A stretch of DNA of 64,000 nt, taken from Vicugna pacos. Its lineage: Eukaryota; Chordata; Mammalia; Artiodactyla; Camelidae. Numbering within the stretch: position 1 is the first letter of the stretch; every line of letters begins with the position of its first letter. Positions 12,185 to 23,490 of the stretch are shown here, piece by piece. The notes under the pieces are model-generated. The model ran no database searches, was not told where the DNA came from, and saw only the letters and a program-made list of their open reading frames with translations. The position numbers and the translations under genes were made by a program. The DNA lies in NCBI RefSeq assembly GCF_048564905.1, contig NC_133013.1:9746105-9810104 (forward strand). The letters are read 5' to 3'.

Positions 12185-12295
12185 GTGCAGAACACCTGGG
12201 TTCAGATGCTCCTTGGCTGGTGTTCTCTGCTAAGCTCAGAATTAGGCACTTAACCTCCCTCAGCAGATTTTTTTCTATAATGAGGATTTCTTCTT
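12185..12295 (+). repeat. Probable MIR fragment
   Basis: CACCTGGGTTCAGATGCTCC is followed by TTAGGCACTTAACCTCCCTC, which resembles the MIR segment from the GGGTTC box to the ACCTCTCTG core. Short and diverged. Confidence 0.5.
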
Positions 12296-13414
12296 CTAAT
12301 AATTTCCTTTTAAAAGAAAATTAATTTGTGAAGAAAACAACCAGACAGCTTATGTGGAAAATAAAGAAAAGCAAACATAAAAAAAATTCTATACAAGTGA
12401 GATCTACTCTTAACCAGTTTTTAAAAATAAAAGTAGCACACTATGTTATCATTTTGCATCCTTCAAATTGTTTTCACATATTATCATGAGCAAGAATTAC
12501 TCTTTCTATAATTCAAAGAATGACAACTCACATTATAAGTGATTGCAGCCAGCTTTTCCAATGACATATGCCAGGCAGTTACTGACAGGGGATCTCAGTA
12601 AAGTCAAAATTCTTAAAAAGTGGAACTAGTAAAATTTAAAATACCTTTATTAACATTTCTCATAATTATAGTCCCATATGAGAAAAATTACACTTTACTA
12701 GAAGGAAAGAATTTTCCTAATCTTTGGGGTGAGGTGGTATGTGGAGAGAATATTCCACAAGTGATACTGAATCAATGATTAAGTGCAGAGCATTGATCTT
12801 TTTCAGAGTGTTCATTAACTGGCATTGCTGTTTACATCGGGAGGACCAAAAAGTGCTAGGAAAGCCCTGGAATATTAAGCCTGACCTGACTGATCAGCAT
12901 GGCTGTCGGAGCAGCACTGGGTCATGGACCTTCATGGAGCCCTGGAAACTCAAGCTTTGGTACAAAGATCCTGAATGATTCAAGCATTTTCCCTGGAAGA
13001 ATGCTTTAAGATGTACCACTGCTTTTGTTTTTCGGGTGACTCCAGCCCACATATGCTTAAAATGAATTCTTAATTTGGGGTTCATTTGGGGATTTCAATT
13101 TCTTTACAGTCTGTAATGAATTATCCTTTCAACTGTGTGCCTTTTTTTTTTCATAAAAGCATTTTACATTGTACTGAAAAGATTACATTCTTTTGGCTTT
13201 GGAAAAATATTTCCTGTTCGGTTCAGGCCATTAAAGCCTGTTAGCATTTCACATCTGGAAGCCCCTACCCGAGTCTGCCTTCCATCACCAGCTCAGCGAG
13301 TGTGGCGGCCAGGCTGGCCTCTGGCGCGTGCGTAAAACACCCCAGACTTGTTTACTTCCGAGTGTGCCCTTGCGGTTGGGGGTAGGGGGTGGGTGGAGGG
13401 TGGGGGAGCTTCCT
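12296..13414. other. Intron 1 stretch without a recognised feature
   Basis: AT-rich until about 13240, then GC-richer. No exon or repeat family recognised. Confidence 0.4.
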
Positions 13415-13440
13415 TCCTGTGTGTGTGTGTGTGTGTGTCC
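13415..13440. repeat. (TG)n microsatellite
   Basis: About ten uninterrupted TG units within intron 1. Overlapping open frames rich in VCVCV or HTHTH are translations of this repeat. Confidence 0.95.
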
Positions 13441-15069
13441 TTCCTCCCAGGTTGGGGGTCTTCCCTCCAGCCGGCACTGGATGCCCCCTCCCCTCTCCTG
13501 CTTTAACGCAGCTCCTTTTTCCACTCCGACCCAGTTTTCCAGAAAGCTCACCCAAACATTTTCCATGTCAGAGGGGCAGATTCCCCCAGAGGGAGGAGAA
13601 GGAATTAAAACCCAAAAGCCTGTCAGATCACGGCCTCCCTGCATCCCAGCCAGCTTGGGGCATGTCAGACGGTGGGGTGCTCCTTCCCTGGGGCACATGG
13701 TCTGCACCCGTCTTGGAGGTTTTAAAGGGGAACCTATTGTGGGTGCTGTGTAGTTGTGTGAATATTGAGATTTTTGGATATTCTTTTTTGCAGAGGGTCA
13801 ATTTATCTCCAGAGGCAGGCCCAACTGACTCTCAGGAAGATGGGGCTGATGGATTCTGCTGGGCTTGGCCTTCATGCTGAGAACCCCTGCCGGGAATCCG
13901 CCCCTGGGCTCCCAGGCAGTAGAGCCAGGAGGGGTCAGGGTGCCCAGGGGATACTGTCCTCTGGATTCTAAGAGGGGGTCTTCCAAACCCAGCAGCACAC
14001 CCAGGGGGAAATGATTTCACGGTCTACAAGGAGCAGAATACAATCAGTGCGTGTCTGCTGACCACACACGACCAGAGCCCATGCCAGGCAACCTCTAGGG
14101 GAACCAGGCCGAGGCCTCTGGGCCCAGGGGTCTTGAGTGAGGCACCCCCTCCTGATGCTCCTCTGGAAGACGTGGCCGATTACAGTGTCTCCCAGTCTTG
14201 TGTTACCAGGAGGCTCAGCTCGTGCCTGTGTTGCTGGGAGGAGGGGGGCGATAAGGCTCCTCTGTCCGCCCTCAGCCTCACTGGAGTGGGCTGCAGGCCT
14301 GGATCCGACAGCCATCTCCCCAGAGACACAGGGCCAGCACCAGAGAGTCAAAGTCAAGGTGGGGTTTTTACTTGATCCTTAAGATGGCTTCGGGGAGGGC
14401 ATTTTTGAGACAGGTGGCTGTTGAAGTTGTTTTCACGGGAGAAGCGTGCAGCATGAGTCAGGTGCCCCTCGGCTGAGGCAGCCCACTGCCCAGTGTGTTT
14501 CTCCAATTGATCTGAACATGCACCGCATCTTTCTTCACACCTGCGGGAAGCCACTGGGCCAACTAGATGATCAGCAGTTGGAACAGCCAGCTCAGCTAAA
14601 CAACCACCCACATTTCCCAAGTGCTGGGGGTGGGAAGGCCACTGGGGGAGGTCTTTGTAGGGGGAGCTGGGGGCCGTGAGGAGAGCAGCAAGTACTCAGT
14701 GGGCCCGCGGAAGCTCTTCACTCACGTTTGTGGTTGGGGGTGAGGCTGCCTCCCCTGCTGACCGCTGTCAAAGGCCCAGTTGAAGTGTGGGGGGGCTCTC
14801 TCTGCAGGACGGGAGAGGTGGCAAAGGTGTATTAATTCTCATCCTAGGCCCAGGTGGAGACTCAGCAATCCACAGCTCCCTTGTCTTTTGGGGCTCCAGG
14901 AAGGCCCCGGGAGTGCTGGAGTTTGGGGTGGGCCTAGAGGATGGCAAGGCAGGAGGGTCAGGGGAGTGGGGGTACCACAGGGGAAGGGAACATGGAATTG
15001 TATAGGGTCTTCGAGGCTGGGTAGGGGAGACCATTTTGATGGGGTCACTAACATTTTGTGAGTGTTTTA
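13441..15069. other. Intron 1 stretch without a recognised feature
   Basis: GC-rich sequence with long overlapping open frames on both strands. None shows family similarity or bounding splice signals, so they look like stop-poor GC-rich DNA. Confidence 0.4.
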
Positions 15070-15190
15070 CGCATTTTGGAATCAGACAGACCTTCTGGCA
15101 TTGGCGTTACCATGACTAGCCAAGCGTTCTCCTCTGCAGGCCTCAGTTTCCTCATCTGTAAATGGGAGTTAGGCCTGACTCAGTGAAGTA
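15070..15190 (+). repeat. MIR SINE fragment
   Basis: TTGGAATCAGACAGACCTTC is followed by CCTCAGTTTCCTCATCTGTA and AATGGGAGTTAGGCC, the standard sense MIR core. Confidence 0.75.
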
Positions 15191-15557
15191 AGAGGTGTGG
15201 CGCCCTCAGCATCCTGCAGCTTGCTGCAGTTATTTTAATTAGTGGCAGGTAGACGCAGGAGGGGCCAGGAGCGGGTGAGGCCAGAGGCTATCATGAGATG
15301 CTGAGGCCTTGAACTGAGAGCATCAGGACAACTGGAGAGAGGTGATGCGGGCTGAGGGTTTGGTGCCAGGTTTGAAGTGGTCCCTAAGTAAGGAACCATC
15401 TGGCTTGGCTTGGATACATCTGGCTCTGAGCTGTGTACCCAGAGGGCCCAGTAAGATGTAGGGGGGGCATATGAGTTCAGCCTGTGGGCCACGTCTGACC
15501 AGTTGCTGGGAGCTTCCTGGCCCATTGTGGTGAGAAGGAGCCTGGGCTTTGTTGAAT

Positions 15558-15605
15558 GTGTGTGTGTGTGTGTGTGTGTAGAGAAACCCCCCACACACAC
15601 ACACG
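15558..15605. repeat. (TG)n followed by (AC)n simple repeat
   Basis: About eleven TG units, a short AT-containing spacer and then an ACACAC run on the same strand. The two tracts are complementary and could fold as a short hairpin. Confidence 0.9.
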
Positions 15606-16985
15606 CAAGTGTGTGCTTCTACAGTAGAATATCTCTGCTACTTAGAGGCACAACGTTTTTTAGACAGAGAGACCCCCCAGGTTCATCATTGACTTGTTCA
15701 TCGTCATTGAACGGACTGTTAATTTTTCATGTCTTTATTTGAAACATTCGTATCTGTTCATTTATAGTTGTAATTTTTTTGCACCAATTTCATACTCATA
15801 TTTAAAAAAATTGACTAGTGGGAGGTATTTACTAGCTCTTGGCCACTCTGTGCCTGTAATGTCTTCACCATGGCAGGTGGGGGTGGGGCCGGGGGGCTCA
15901 CACAGGGACTGAGGTTGGTCCACTGCTGCTCTTGACACCGTCCAGTAACTAATCAACAGCATAAAATCCATCATACGTCAATTTGGTGGACGGGAGATGT
16001 GAAACTTTTTGCTGCTAAGAGCAGTCTCTGTTCTGGAGAAGTGGCTGGCAGCAGGAATGGAGATTGGGAGGGAAAGCAGGAAGCTGGTATCTCAGTGGGA
16101 GTTTCTGTGCAGGCTTCTCTTTCTTGAAGAGGCAGAGGAGAAGGAGGACAGTGGGGAGGAGGAGGGGGAGACAGCTGCTCTGGCAACCCTCCCCACCATA
16201 GGAGGCCTGGAGGTGAATCAGAGGTGGGGTCCACAGAAGGGCAGGGGCTACAGAGCCCCCTCCCGCTCAGGGCAATGCCAGCCAGAGATGAGTCAGCATC
16301 TCAAGGGAAAACCAACTGCTGGTTCCAAGCGGAATTGGATGCTATCAACTCATATGATGACTCAGGGATATAATTTTCCTCTGGAAGTGTGATAAGAAAG
16401 AGATGCTGAGTGGAGCCGGGATTAACACATGCGATAGTCTATCTGTGTACAGACATGTAGGTTTACACAAGTAGTTTTATGGTTTAGATTAACTAAGTAC
16501 ATTTGAACGCTCTTACAGTAGAGTAGCCCAAGCAGAGGAGAATTGGCAAATCTTAACCTCACGATGAATGTAAACTGGCCAAGCAATAACTCAGACTGGA
16601 TTTTGTCAAAGTTATCACGGTTCTAAGCAGCTGGTGTCAGCTCTCAAGGTTCCTCTTTGGACACGTGGCCATTGCGGCTGCCCTACTGGGAAATACTCGG
16701 GAAGCCATGTGGTGGTTTGGGCGTAAGAAAGGAAGGTTCCGCCGTGGGCTTGGAGGGTTCACCTTGGGATTGGTGCCAGCCCTGCCATCGGGAATATCTA
16801 ATGTTTTCTTTTGTTGCCTGCTGCTGCACTGTTTTTTTCTCTTTTTCACTTAAAAAAACACAGGTGAACATAATTTTTAAAGCAAGTGTTCAACTGGCTG
16901 CTTAAAAAAATAACATTCAAGAAGTGATTTCTCTTTCAGCGAAAGAGTAGCACTCATGTCATTTTTTGCCGCCTTCTTCCCCCAG
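15606..16985. other. End of intron 1, no further feature recognised
   Basis: Contains a purine-rich GAGGAGGAGGGGGAGAC-type patch near 16130-16175. The last 40 bases are the pyrimidine tract feeding the exon 2 acceptor. Confidence 0.4.
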
Positions 16986-17119
16986 CAGGTGTTTACCCGG
17001 TGGATATTTTGGAAGATGACCCCGCAGGGCACGGGGAAGCAGCCCTGGCTTACTATGCTGCGCTTAGGGAAGGGGCACGGAGCTCACCAGAGGTTTTCTC
17101 TCTTCCCACTGGAGAGAAG
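16986..17119 (+). CDS. FAM169B: FAM169B exon 2
   Basis: Encodes (A)GVYPVDILEDDPAGHGEAALAYY and onward to FSLPTGEK. The acceptor is a tandem CAGCAG after a long pyrimidine tract, so the exon can start at 16986 or 16989. Both keep the frame and differ by one alanine. The donor is AAG|GTAGGT at 17119/17120. The PVDILEDD opening and the PEVFSLPTGEK end match the FAM169A pattern (PVDMLEN, PECFSLL). The exon starts in phase 1 and ends in phase 0. It covers residues 11 to about 54. Confidence 0.92.
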
Positions 17120-17329
17120 GTAGGTGTGGTCTTCCTCATTGGTAGAGAGCTCTGTAAACTCTTACTTGTGAGGAAGGAGAATGTTAGTGAGAGTATTACA
17201 GATGAAAAAAAAAAATCCTTCTAGAGTGAATACTAGAATAATCTCACTTTGAAAAGCAAAAACAATCCTGGACTGGGATTCTGGAATCCTGAGGGTAAGT
17301 CCAGTTCTACAAGGCAGTCAGCCAGCCGG

Positions 17330-17495
17330 ATCTTCCATGTCTACCACTTAATAGCTGTGTGACCTGGAGCAAGTGTCTTCACCTCTCTGGTCTCGCGATA
17401 GTCATCTCAAAAACTGGGACAACAACAGTGCTTATCTCATACTGTTGTTATGAGGATTAAATGAGATCCTGTGTGTAGTGCCTGGCTAGCCTCAG
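17330..17495 (+). repeat. MIR SINE
   Basis: A clear sense MIR in intron 2: CTACCACTTAATAGCTGTGT, then GACCTGGAGCAAGTG, then CTCATACTGTTGTTATGAGG, ATTAAATGAGATCC and GTAGTGCCTGGC. Confidence 0.88.
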
Positions 17496-18096
17496 TTTTC
17501 CCATTTTCAGATGAGAGGAAGACTGGCCTTTGGTCTCTAAGTTTATTTATTATAACCTTATTCCTAAAAATTTTATGATTTGGAATGAGGTTATATCGAT
17601 TATGTTTTTTAGTACTGATAAGATTGCATTTTGACTATGGACTGGAAGAGGACAGAGAGGAATGAAAACTGTTTATTTGTTAAGATGGTGGGATTGTGAA
17701 ATTTAAAAGTTGTTACTTTTAAGACCTTTTCCCTTCCCTGAAAAAAGTAAAAAGAATATGTGATTCTTGGGCTGTACCTAAGCTGGTCACCTTTCTTTCA
17801 GGTTTGAATCTGCTCTATTGAAAGAGATACGACTTTCTTGTTTTATACATGTTAAGATTTCATTCATACCAGAAATCATTGCTGTCTGGCAGGCGAAGTT
17901 GGTTGAGGAAGACAGGGTTTTATTTCGCTGTACTGAAGTTGTTCTGGAACAGTTAATGAAAACAAAGGCTTATACAGTTTATGTAGTGTGGCTTCCTTGA
18001 GATTTTGGAGATGCTGATTTGTAATCGACTCCTGAAGAATCCAGTTCCTATGGGTGATTCCTCCTTGTTATGTCGAGGGAGGTACGAACACGCTTT
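17496..18096. other. Intron 2 stretch without a recognised feature
   Basis: AT-rich sequence after the MIR. No exon, repeat family or RNA gene supported. Confidence 0.4.
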
Positions 18097-18115
18097 CAGC
18101 GCCCCCTAGTGACAG
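18097..18115 (-). promoter_or_regulatory. CTCF-like binding site
   Basis: CAGCGCCCCCTAGTGACAG on the + strand is a close reverse-complement match to the CTCF core (CCASYAGRKGGCGCTG type), in CpG-poor intronic sequence. Orientation relative to the gene is minus. Prediction from the motif only; occupancy is unknown. Confidence 0.65.
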
Positions 18116-19993
18116 TTATCCAGCAAGCAAGCAAGCTCTCGATCAAGGCTAGGGGTTTACTCTTAGCGAGCCAGGGGTCTGGTGGGCGGCAGGGTTGTTG
18201 GATGGAGTGTGGTGAATGCTAGGTAATCTGAGAAGTGTGGTGAAATGCAGGAGCTAGCCCTGAAGTACGTGAGGATGCAGTTTCAGTCATCTGCTTTTCT
18301 TTCACGCTTATTTGTGGATGACATTACTTAAAATAAAAACAAAACACCTCCAGTGTATTACGCTCAGTGAGTGAACAGTTTTAGTGTTATTAGCAAAAAC
18401 AATAAAATGAGGCAGTTACTAAAATCAAGTTGTTTTAATGTGATAGAAATGCTGAAATGGCTTTCTACCCATTTGCTTCTCCTTCTAAAAAAGTCCTTCC
18501 TACCATTGGTCTTCCTACCATTTTAGCAGTCAATTTAAAAATGATAGCAGTTTCCCACCAGTTAGCAGGTTGAAATAGTCTGATTTGGAATGATATTGGA
18601 CCTCTGCATTGCTTTTGGCGGATTTTTCTTTTTCAACCCAGAGAAATTTTTCCAAACAGAAAAGACAAGGAAAGATGAGGCTACAGCCATGATCACTCTG
18701 GTCTTCCTCATGTCCTTTTCTTTTTAAAATCAACTCTGTTTTCAGTCTTGACATTGTCTTATATTTAAAATGCAGTAACATTGATTGATTTTCCCTGATT
18801 GTAGAATAGTGTATGCTCAATGTGTACTAACTATTGGGGACTTATAGCCAAGGAGTTAACTGCTGTGAACATTTTGAAATATTTCCACTGAGTTTTCTTT
18901 CTCATCACGCCTTTTTTCTTTTCTTTTTTTTTTAACATTCAGATCACACTCAGAATACAGTATTGTCTATAATAAGCATCTTTCCTTGTCGATACAATGC
19001 TCTGTACGTATTGTTTTTAATGGCCTTGTGATGGCCGTCTGGTGAGTGAACCCGGCTTCAGGTGCCTGCCGTGGAGGGCCAGCGCATTAAGGTGACTTGA
19101 AGATGGGGAGGCACTGAGATGTGTGTGGGTCTCAGGATTTGCTAAGAAACAATTCTCTCAAGCTGCGGGGGCCTGCTGTCAACTTTTACAAGCAGCCTGC
19201 CTGCCTCACTCGGCTGTTATGTCCTTTTCTCATTTTCTTATACTCTCCTCGCTTTTCAAAGCAGACTTTGCAATGAAATGTGTTGCCCTTCTGCTTTGGG
19301 AGCTGGGAGCAGTGGGTTGGATGGCTGATGGCCATGAAGAGGGCTTGGCACGTAGGTGCTGGAAAGACAGTTCTGGGACAGACCTATCGTCAGAGACCTG
19401 GCACGTACTGCTTGGCATCCCTCGCGTTCATAAGCAGACAGGCCCTGAGGGTCCCCACCTTGGTGTTGACTCAGAGCCCGAGCTGAGCCTGTGAGGCCCA
19501 GAGAGGGTGTGCGTTTCCTGAGACGGCTCTCAGGGACCCGAACCAGGGCAACGGGCAGCCTGAGATGCAGGCTTGTCCAGGCTGTCTGCAGAGAGTGGCT
19601 GCAGGAGGACGGTCAAGGCCGGCTCTGCAGGTGGGGCCTGAGGTTGGGATGCTCGTGGAGGAGGGGATTCCTTATGCGGCAGGGAGTGAATGGAAGGAGA
19701 GACCACAAGGGCGTCAGCTGAGGAGGTGTTTAATTGTTGCTTGGAAAGACAGACAGGTGAGCGAGGGCAAGAGAGGGTTTGCTGAGTGGGAGGCAGAAAC
19801 AGGGCCTTCATCAAATTCCCTCGTTTAGCTTGGAAAGAGTGAGGTTTCCATTTTGGTGTTGCCTCCATCCTGTCAAGTTAACCTCTGTGCACCATGTTCT
19901 TCCAGTGACTCTTGTGCTGATTAATTGTGAAGCAATTTCTTGGGCCCTTACCATGATAACAGAACAAAATGGTGATTTTATTATTTTTTTCAG
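18116..19993. other. Intron 2 remainder, no recognised feature
   Basis: Mixed sequence with a T-rich tract at about 18910-18932, and GC-richer from 19030 to 19830. No exon or repeat family could be supported. Confidence 0.4.
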
Positions 19994-20093
19994 GTGAAAC
20001 TTGAAGCTTCGTCAGCTTGCTTTTGTGCTGTGTACCCCGACGCACCGCAGCACAAAATCTTGGTCTTGGTTAATCCTCAGGACACAAAGACAG
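19994..20093 (+). CDS. FAM169B: FAM169B exon 3
   Basis: Encodes VKLEASSACFCAVYPDAPQHK, then ILVLVNPQDTKT, plus one base, about residues 55-87. The acceptor follows a T-rich tract ending TTTTTTTCAG. Length is 100 nt, phase 0 to 1. The QHKILVLVNPQDTKT end lines up with the QKILALFAPEDSLT segment I recall from FAM169A, which fixes the exon end at 20093. The donor is then CAG|GTTGGT, with T at +3 and no A at +4, weaker than the other donors of this gene. The middle of the exon is the least conserved part against FAM169A. Confidence 0.87.
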
Positions 20094-20389
20094 GTTGGTG
20101 GTTATTAATGAATGTAATAAACAAGGATTCTGACTTATTTGTTTACAGTGAATGGAATCAAATGCCTAGGAAACAGGGATTTTACTCTTAGGCTGGACTT
20201 AGAAGAACATCAAGGCAGAACGGATTTTTTCCCGGCTGTTAGAGATTCCGAAGGGCATCCTAATTTCTCTTTATTTGACTCACATAATGGCTTTTGTGTT
20301 AAAGGCACTAGGCACCTTCTTGCCCGCAGTGACAGCATTCAGAGCTGCTTTCGAGGGTGGCAGTTGCTGTCCTCATTAGTAACACGTAT

Positions 20390-20560
20390 CGGTTGCACAC
20401 ACAGGGTGGAGCCCTTTTTGGGAGTGTCGCCACAGCCCTGTGAGTACAGGGACCCTTCTGAGCACCCCTGTCCGGCCCTACAGATGCAGAAATGAGGCAT
20501 CTGATGGTCAGGGACTTGCCCAGGGCCATGCAGCTATCCAGGGCGGTTTCCTTTCTGGCG
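20390..20560 (-). repeat. MIR SINE fragment
   Basis: The antisense MIR core is visible at its 3' side: CAGATGCAGAAATGAGG, then GGGACTTGCCCAGGGCCATG and CAGCTATCCAG. The left part is diverged. Confidence 0.65.
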
Positions 20561-22269
20561 GTGAGTTGCTGTAATCTGTAACTCACTTATTCTTCCTCTG
20601 CATTGTGACAAATTTCAGCTTCTCGGAGTGAGTGCTCTGAGCACATGTGGATGGCCGTGCTCAGCTGCATACAAGGCAGGGGTCCGGGGCTGTTGGCGGG
20701 GAGCGTGTGAGGTGGGTGAAGGGCTCCCACCCGTCAGTCCCCCGGAGCCCAGTCCACCAGTGAGCTGTAAGCAAAGCTCCTCACCTCTGACCTCAAGGGA
20801 GTCCCAATGTAAATTCAGTCCTATCTAGAAATGCTTTCCTTTCTTAGACTTTTCTGTGTTTTACAGATTTCCCGCAATTCCTATCTATTGCTTTCCTAAT
20901 AAGAAGTTTAAAAAAAAAAAACGATCCTTAACCAGTTAGGCTTCTTTAAGTGGCGTAGTGTCTGGTGAAAGGTTTGGGTTTTAAGATAACTTGCAGACAT
21001 GCCTCCTTCTGCTCTCCAGCCACCGCCCCCCGGAGACTGGCTTTGCTTTTCACCCTGCGTGTCCATCTGGGGTTTGTAGTCAGGGGATGCCCTGCTCGAT
21101 GGGTGTCACAAAGCCCAGGGTGACATCGTTGACCAGGGAACGTTATTTAGCACGTAGACTGTCATCAGTGCTTCTTTTGTTGCTAATCCTGAGACACGAG
21201 TGTGCTTGGCCAGCTGCCTGGGAGTCTGGGGCATGTTGGCGGAGCCTCCTCGTCGCTCCGAGGCTGAGGGAGGCTGGGCTGTGTGTGAGAGCTTTCTGGT
21301 CAAGGTTCAGGACATCTCCTGTTCCTGTCCAGCCAAGCCCTGGTCACCGTGAACAAAGGGGCTGTGATAACCCCCAGGACATCGACATTGCTTTGAATTT
21401 GCAACTCTGCCACCAGGTCGGTGAAAATAACAAGATGTGCCCACAGGCACTCCTCGGTGAACAGATTGTCAAAAGACTCTGAAAATACCATTTGCCAGTT
21501 TTAAGAAAGTGTCCAAATATCAGCAGTCCTCCGCTGTGCCTTTTTTTTGGCATTTAACAATATTCTGGCTATAGGTCTTTAACTGTAATTTGCATACTGT
21601 AAACATACAACTGACTCTTATAAATCTGTTTCCTATTTCTATTGTACTTAATTTTTTGGTTGTTTTCAAGAATGTGTTATAATAAATATTCATAAGCTCC
21701 AAGAAATCTCATTCTGGACCTTTCTTTATATTTAATAGCTCTTTAAATCAAGTTTCCAAATGTTTTCCTGCTGCTGGGGCTCCAGGATGGTTGCTGTAAT
21801 TTTGCATGAGTTCCAAAAAGCCCTCAGGTGTTATCCACACCTCGTGCTCTTTAATCTGGTATTTCGAAGCATGCGTGATGCATAAATAGGCATCTCTTGT
21901 GGCTTGAAACGTGGACTCCGAAGCAGCCGATGGTACCGCCGGGTCTCTTCACAGCTTTGACACGCACACCACTTCACCCATGTGCTTAGCTGTGACCATG
22001 GAGAAGGCTGTCCCTGGTTCCTTTGTAATTTTCCTCGAGCAGTTATATTTGTGAAGGCCTGTGTGCTTGAGTGTATGTGTGGTTAGATGGATGCTACAGG
22101 GATCAGAGGTGTTTGATAAGCCCCTGTATGAGTTAATTATTGATAAGCTGGTTGAATCCATCACAGTAACTTCTGATAGCCCAGTGAGCAAATGAAAATC
22201 ATCCTGGAGTTGTGAATTCCCTGGCGACAAGCAGTTAACATTCCCGGCAGACTGCTCTGAGGATGTCTG
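20561..22269. other. Intron 3 stretch without a recognised feature
   Basis: GC-rich to about 21500, then AT-rich. No conserved exon or repeat family recognised by eye. Confidence 0.4.
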
Positions 22270-22270
22270 T

Positions 22271-22905
22271 GCAGACAGACCTCGGAGATGCTGCGAAGGT
22301 TCCAGACCACCGCACCACCGTAAGATGAATGTCGCAATAAAGTGAGTCACACAGCTGTTTTGGTTTCCCAGTGCGTAGAAAAGTTATGTTAACACTATAC
22401 TGTGTAGTCTATCAAGTGTGCAATAGCATTATGTCTAAAAAAAGTACACGTCTTAGTTAAAAATACTTTATTGCTAAAAAAATGCTGACCATCATCTGAG
22501 CCGTCAGTGAATTGTAATTTTTTTTTTTGGAGAGGGGAGGTAATTAGGTTTATTTAAGTATTTGTTTTTAATGGCAGTACTGGGGATGGAATCCGGGACC
22601 TCGGGCATGCATGCTAGGCACACACTCTACCGCTGAGCTCTACCCTCCCCTCCCTGTCATCTTTTTGTAATAGTGACATTAAGGATCCCTGGTCACAGAT
22701 CAGCATAATGAATATAATAGTAATGAAAGAGCTTGGAACGTTGTGAGAATTACCAAATGTGACATGGAGACGAAGTGAGCAAATGCTATTGGAAAAAATG
22801 ATGCCGACAAAGGGTTGCCGCAAACCTTCAATTTGTTAAAACAGACAAACAAACAAACAGCGAAGCCCAGTGAAGTGAAGTGCGTACAACGAGGTGTGCC
22901 TGGAA
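22271..22905. mobile_element. Tigger1-family DNA transposon, internally deleted
   Basis: The left end reads CAGACAGACCTCGGAGATGC, then CAGACCACCGCACC, CGCAATAAAGTGAGTCACAC and CAATAGCATTATGTCTAAAA, the Tigger1 terminal region. The right end ends GCGAAGCCCAGTGAAGTGAA, then ACGAGGTGTGCCTG, an inverted counterpart of the left tip. The transposase body is missing, so this is a short non-autonomous relic. A camelid SINE sits inside it at 22518-22653. Plain cut-and-paste (pogo/Tc1-mariner) element, old and immobile. Confidence 0.85.
22518..22653 (-). mobile_element. Camelid tRNA-Ala-derived SINE, copy 2
   Basis: Same organisation as copy 1: a T-run, AGGGGAGGTAATTAGGTTTA, then ACTGGGGATGGAATCCGGGA, CCTCGGGCATGC and CTCTACCGCTGAGCTCTACC, then CTCCCC. 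It is inserted in the Tigger1 relic, so it is the younger of the two. Confidence 0.85.
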
Positions 22906-23334
22906 TGCAGCTTTCCAGCTCTCCCTTGGGAGAAACCGGACGGGCTTTTTGTGAAGGTGGCTTGAGAAGCACGTGCCCTCGGTCTGGCTGCTCCCTGTGG
23001 GCTCGTTCTGGACTGTTTCTCGAATCAGAGGCTGGTTTATGTCACCGGGGAGACATAGCCAAAGGCTACCAAGTTCCCAGTGTCTGGAGACACTTAGTTG
23101 TCTCTGTACCTCCCAAGGGCCTTATCTTTCATTTATTTCCCCTTGTTTTGCTATTCCTTTTATTTTAAAATTATTAACTGATCTCAAGTATTTACAAAGA
23201 TTAAAAATATCTCTCATCAAGAAAGTTGTCTTATCTCCTGTATTAAATCAAAACTCCTAGCATTCCAGGTTCCCATCAGCTGATGGCCTTTTGCTGTTCT
23301 CATTTCTTCCTGGGACTTGCAGAGTAGAACAAGA

Positions 23335-23490
23335 TGAATCTGGACTTTGGCATCGGATTCAACAGACAGCCTCTTGGCTCTGCCAACTGACTGGGTGATC
23401 CAGTTATTTGGCCTCTCTGAACCTCAGTTTGGTCATCTGCAAAGTGGGGACATCTTAGCTACTTCACAGGGTAGTTGTGAGAAAGAAATG
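23335..23490 (+). repeat. MIR SINE
   Basis: Sense MIR: TTGGCATCGGATTCAACAGA, then TCTGCCAACTGACTGGGTGA, CCTCTCTGAACCTCAGTTTG and GGGTAGTTGTGAG. Confidence 0.78.

Noticed and set aside
13328-13753. Open frames with VCVCVCV or HTHTHT runs
   Set aside because: Translation of the (TG)n microsatellite and flanking GC-rich sequence.
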